Origin: Microbacterium thalli
GTDB taxonomy: Bacteria; Actinomycetota; Actinomycetes; Actinomycetales; Microbacteriaceae
Assembly (NCBI RefSeq): GCF_028737325.1
Contig: NZ_JAQZCH010000001.1
Location: 62,001-126,000, forward strand
DNA length: 64,000 nt
Direction: 5' to 3'
Positions within the stretch are counted from its first letter, which is position 1; every line of letters begins with the position of its first letter. Of this stretch, positions 62,025 through 64,000 are shown piece after piece. Made by a program: the position numbers and the translations under genes. Below the pieces are notes generated by a model. The model ran no database searches, was not told where the DNA came from, and worked only from the letters and a program-made list of their open reading frames with translations.

Positions 62025-62396
62025 TCAGGATGCCTCGCCGCGACCGGTCGCGTTCTGCAGGCGGTCGATCTGCTCCGAGGCCTCGGCCTTGGTCAGGCTC
62101 GCGGGCAGCTCTTCGCCGGCCTCACGCGCGAGGGTATCGAGGTAGCTGCGCTGCGGGCCGGTCATCGGCTCGTCACCGGTAACCCAGGTGTCGGGGTCCT
62201 TCACGGGCGACCCGACGCCGCCGCCCTCGGGGCCGCCGAGGGTCTCGCCATCGGCGGCGCCCGGCCCCGCCGGCGGGGTGGGTGCGCCGGGCTCGGCGGG
62301 AGCCGGCACCGTCGGCTCCGCGGGAACGGGGGCCGTCGGCTCAGCGGGTGCGGGGAAGGTCGGCTCGTCGGGAGTGGGGATGCTCTGATCGCTCAT
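62025..62396 (-). CDS. DUF3072 domain protein with a Pro-rich N-terminus
   Basis: This protein of 123 aa has about 75 low-complexity residues made of Pro/Ala/Glu/Thr repeats (APAEPTAPVPAEPTVPAP). The DUF3072 helical domain follows (MTGPQRSYLDTLAREAGEELPASLTKAEASEQIDRLQ). DUF3072 is a small uncharacterised actinobacterial domain. The repeat region is probably disordered. The ATG at 62396 has TAGCGT ending 6 nt upstream. It is convergent with the BLUF gene and follows the 131-aa unknown gene on the same strand. Confidence 0.8.
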   Translation of the reverse strand: MSDQSIPTPDEPTFPAPAEPTAPVPAEPTVPAPAEPGAPTPPAGPGAADGETLGGPEGGGVGSPVKDPDTWVTGDEPMTGPQRSYLDTLAREAGEELPASLTKAEASEQIDRLQNATGRGEAS

Positions 62397-62402
62397 CCTC
62401 TG

Positions 62403-62408
62403 ACGCTA
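62403..62408 (-). promoter_or_regulatory. -10 element of a leaderless start
   Basis: TAGCGT on the minus strand ends 6 nt before the ATG at 62396. Confidence 0.55.
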
Positions 62409-62458
62409 CGGCGACCACGCGATGATGCCGAGGTACTTGCGCTTCCGCGCGAATCCGC

Positions 62459-62854
62459 TCAACCCGACGCGACCAGGCGGACGAACACGTGCAGCGCCGC
62501 CGCCCGCGCCGCCGGGTCCCAGCCCGCCCACGCGAGGGCGAGCGCGGTCACCGTCGCGGGGTCGTCGTTCAGGTAGGCGGCAATCATCCGCGCCGCCAGC
62601 AGCTCGGCACTGGTCGCGTCGGCGCTCACATCCGGCCGCCAGACCTCATCCGGGGGTGCGGCGACACTCGCCGCCCGGCGGTCGCCCACGGTGACGGCCA
62701 GCGCCGAGACGATCTGCACCTCGCGGCGGCGCGCGTGGTGAGCGTGTCGAAGCACCCACCGCTCGATGTCGCCCGCTCCGGGCGACCGCAGGGCGATGGC
62801 CAGCTCGGCGAGGGCCATGTGGGCGAGCGGACCGATCGGGGGCGGGGTCGGCAC
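62459..62854 (-). CDS. Unknown helical protein, 131 aa
   Basis: I do not recognise a family. The protein is Ala-rich and mostly helical, with LAHMALAELAIALRSPGAGDIERWVLRHAHHARR, then AELLAARMIAAYLNDDPATVTALALAWAG and ARAAALHVFVRLVASG. There is no membrane segment or signal peptide. GTG at 62854 has CACAAT ending 6 nt upstream, which supports a leaderless message. It stands beside the largest gene-free stretch of the window. Confidence 0.6.
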   Translation of the reverse strand: MPTPPPIGPLAHMALAELAIALRSPGAGDIERWVLRHAHHARRREVQIVSALAVTVGDRRAASVAAPPDEVWRPDVSADATSAELLAARMIAAYLNDDPATVTALALAWAGWDPAARAAALHVFVRLVASG

Positions 62855-62860
62855 ACGCGC

Positions 62861-62866
62861 ATTGTG
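62861..62866 (-). promoter_or_regulatory. -10-like element of a leaderless GTG start
   Basis: CACAAT on the minus strand ends 6 nt before the GTG at 62854. Confidence 0.45.
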
Positions 62867-63234
62867 CCAGCCCGGGCGGGGGCACGGCCAGTGCGGGTGC
62901 GACGAGTGCAGGTGCGCGACGGGAGGGGTGCGCGACCGCGGTCGCCGCGCGCAATGAGAAGACCCGGTCTCGAGGACGCCGTTCGGGCAGCGTCCCCGCG
63001 ACCGGGTGCTCTTCGATCCTGGGCGACGCGGCGCAAGATCAGCGCAACGGCGTCATCGCATCACCTCAAGAAATCCCGAAGGGCGGTCTCGAACGGGGGC
63101 TTTGCGCGCCCGACGCAACACCTTGCGTTCCCGCGGTGCGGCTCCGAGGCTGGAAGGACCGCCGACGCAGCGGATCACCGCACGATCGATCGGGTGAGCG
63201 CCGGAACGCGGCGACCGCCCCGGAAGGAGACGCC
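62867..63234. other. Longest gene-free stretch, with hairpins and a possible small RNA
   Basis: No convincing protein gene lies in this interval of about 370 bp. It contains an 18-nt-arm hairpin (62962-63007), a small ACGCAA/TTGCGT hairpin (63113-63128), and on the minus strand a GAGGTGATGCG site followed by a 5-codon ORF (MTPLR) just ahead of the large hairpin. The right end holds the leader of the 64-aa gene. Confidence 0.5.
62962..63007 (-). terminator. Strong terminator-like hairpin without an obvious gene to end
   Basis: The arms 62962-62979 and 62990-63007 match at 16 of 18 positions, with a 10-nt loop. On the minus strand it is followed by CTTCTCATT, so it best fits the end of a leftward transcript that begins somewhere before 63230. 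Confidence 0.55.
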
Positions 63235-63429
63235 ATGGCAGAAGTCAGGAACGAGCACGGCCCGGAGGTCCCCGTCGCCGATGCCGTCGAGCAGGACCTC
63301 GCCGTCGAGGCGGCATCCGTCTCTTCGCCGGCGCCGCCCGAGGCGACGACCGAAGCGGATCCCGCCGACGTGTGGGATCAGCAGCAGGAGGTCCCGGCCG
63401 GCGACGACGACGAGCACCCGCTGAGCTGA
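63235..63429 (+). CDS. Small acidic protein, 64 aa, unknown
   Basis: This small protein (MAEVRNEHGPEVPVADAVEQ..., ending DDDEHPLS) is acidic and rich in Ala, Glu, Val and Pro. It is probably disordered. No family is recognised. The ATG at 63235 follows GGAAGGAGACGCC, a very good ribosome-binding site; upstream in-frame codons are unlikely to be translated. It ends before a terminator shared with the convergent His-rich gene. Confidence 0.65.
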   Translation: MAEVRNEHGPEVPVADAVEQDLAVEAASVSSPAPPEATTEADPADVWDQQQEVPAGDDDEHPLS

Positions 63430-63470
63430 CGCACGGCACAGCCGCCGCCGACCCGCACGAGCCGATACGA

Positions 63471-63507
63471 GAAGGAGCCTGCACCCGGATGGGTGGCAGG
63501 CTCCTTC
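63471..63507. terminator. Bidirectional terminator between the 64-aa gene and the His-rich gene
   Basis: There is a perfect 12-bp inverted repeat (63471-63482 with 63496-63507), and the loop contains a further ACCC/GGGT pair. Confidence 0.75.
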
Positions 63508-63541
63508 GATCGTGGGCGGGTCGGCGTTCGAGCCGGACCGC

Positions 63542-63697
63542 TCAGTGCTCGTCGTAGTGGTCGCCGTGAGGCGCGTGACGGTGGCCGTCGTGGACGTAGT
63601 CGACGTGGTCGTCGTGCTGCACGCTGTCGTGGCCGCACTCGGCGCCGTGGGTGTGCTCGTCGAGAGTGTGCTCGGCGTGGGTCTCGGTCGTGCTCAT
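63542..63697 (-). CDS. His-rich metal-binding mini-protein
   Basis: This protein of 51 aa contains 13 His, one Cys and many Asp/Glu: THAEHTLDEHTHGAECGHDS, then DDHVDYVHDGHRHAPHGDHY. Similar short His-rich proteins are common in actinobacteria and are often mislabelled as zinc transporter permeases. They presumably bind zinc, but the role (buffering or delivery) is unproven. The ATG at 63697 follows GGAGGCAGATC; an in-frame start 45 codons earlier is not plausible because it crosses the regulatory region. It follows the ArsR-type gene on the same strand, after 106 bp. Confidence 0.82.
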   Translation of the reverse strand: MSTTETHAEHTLDEHTHGAECGHDSVQHDDHVDYVHDGHRHAPHGDHYDEH

Positions 63698-63763
63698 GAT
63701 CTGCCTCCAGAACGGGTCGGGCCGCGGCGCGGCCGGAATACATCCAGCAGACCATACGCATAA

Positions 63764-63781
63764 GCACATTGCAATATGTGC
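63764..63781. promoter_or_regulatory. Candidate metal-responsive operator of the His-rich gene
   Basis: GCACAT-TGCAAT-ATGTGC is a perfect 6-bp inverted repeat with a 6-nt spacer, in a strikingly AT-rich patch between the ArsR-type gene and the His-rich gene. It resembles sites bound by ArsR/SmtB repressors. Confidence 0.5.
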
Positions 63782-63803
63782 AGTTAACTGAGACCGATTC
63801 TCG

Positions 63804-64000
63804 TCACCGCTCGAGGGCGTGCTTGACGGCATCCTCGACGATGTGGGCGACGTGCAGATCCGCCACCGCGTAGTGCGCTTCGCGCCCCGTGCGCTGCACC
63901 GAAACGAGCCCCACCGAGCGCAGGGTGCGCAGGTGCTGCGACACCAACGGCTGCGACAGACCGCTCGCCGTCGCCAGGTGCCCGACCGTGGCGGGCCCGT
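63804..64000 (-). CDS. ArsR/SmtB family regulator, zinc-sensor type (5' end outside window)
   Basis: Only the last 64 residues are visible. They include the recognition helix (ATVGHLATASGLSQPLVSQH, then LRTLRSVGLV) and the wing (VSVQRTGREAHYAV). The C-terminal alpha-5 helix reads ADLHVAHIVEDAVKHALER. It keeps the zinc-binding pattern Asp-x-His-(x)10-His-x2-Glu that SmtB, CzrA and related proteins use across the dimer interface. This is a repressor that releases DNA when zinc binds. The next gene downstream is the His-rich mini-protein, with a palindrome in between. Confidence 0.88.
   Translation of the reverse strand, partial: GPATVGHLATASGLSQPLVSQHLRTLRSVGLVSVQRTGREAHYAVADLHVAHIVEDAVKHALER

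Noticed and set aside
63001..63200. tRNA, SRP RNA or 6C RNA in the gene-free stretch
   Set aside because: No cloverleaf, no CCA-type acceptor, no SRP GGAAG loop arrangement and no C6 loops were found.

Overview
The window is high-GC actinobacterial chromosome, most like Microbacterium or a close relative in Microbacteriaceae. This is inferred from base composition (roughly 70% GC by eye), from family-restricted genes (a DUF7882 pair, a DUF6421 protein, a DUF4916/NUDIX-like protein, a DUF222-HNH protein, a large Lhr helicase next to an Nei-type glycosylase), and from the many genes that appear to start without a leader. I saw no rRNA, tRNA, CRISPR array, insertion sequence or prophage.

Region by region. 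1-5.2 kb: a peptide/nickel-type ABC importer, with a fused double ATPase on the plus strand facing a binding protein-permease-permease operon on the minus strand. 5.3-8.5 kb: small housekeeping genes (spermidine synthase-like methyltransferase, TPR protein, SprT-like protein, ComB-like phosphatase, SRPBCC protein). 8.6-12.8 kb: a minus-strand sensor kinase, response regulator, ABC ATPase and FtsX-like permease that look like one envelope-stress or efflux module. 12.8-21.5 kb: lipid kinase, DUF6421 protein, threonine aldolase, VOC protein, WYL regulator, M3 peptidase, NUDIX-like protein and esterase. 21.5-29.1 kb: an ABC-F protein behind a candidate ribosome-sensing leader, then lhr overlapping nei. 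29-33 kb: YitT, a beta-helix protein, a LysR-effector-domain protein, a class I amidotransferase-like protein and a TspO-like protein. 33.2-39.6 kb: the translationally coupled glgX-treY-treZ operon for trehalose from glycogen. 39.8-43.7 kb: a type VII secretion-related cluster with two WXG100-type proteins, a large WXG100-like protein with a hydrophobic core, and three unknown genes. 43.9-45.3 kb: a DUF222-HNH protein whose start codon lies inside a LexA-like box. 45.6-48.5 kb: an envelope/stress cluster (repeat protein, holin-III, DUF3618, YihY). 48.5-54.5 kb: unknown proteins, the DUF7882 pair, MarR, NhaA and a CBS/CorC protein. 54.7-60.8 kb: a one-TM protein, YaeQ, an epimerase, and the xylose operon xylA-xylB with a divergent ROK repressor. 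60.9-64 kb: a BLUF photoreceptor operon, small unknown genes, and a zinc-type ArsR regulator (cut by the window edge) upstream of a His-rich mini-protein.

Two signals run through the whole window. About 27 genes have a TANNNT- or CANNNT-like -10 hexamer ending 6 nt (sometimes 7) before the start codon, which implies leaderless transcription and settles many starts. The heptamer GGCATCC/GGATGCC occurs about 85 times by eye, several-fold more than base composition predicts. The candidates most worth following are the attenuator ahead of the ABC-F gene, the LexA-like box on the HNH gene, the type VII cluster with its paired unknown proteins, the zinc-sensor locus at the right edge, and a possible small RNA near 63 kb.
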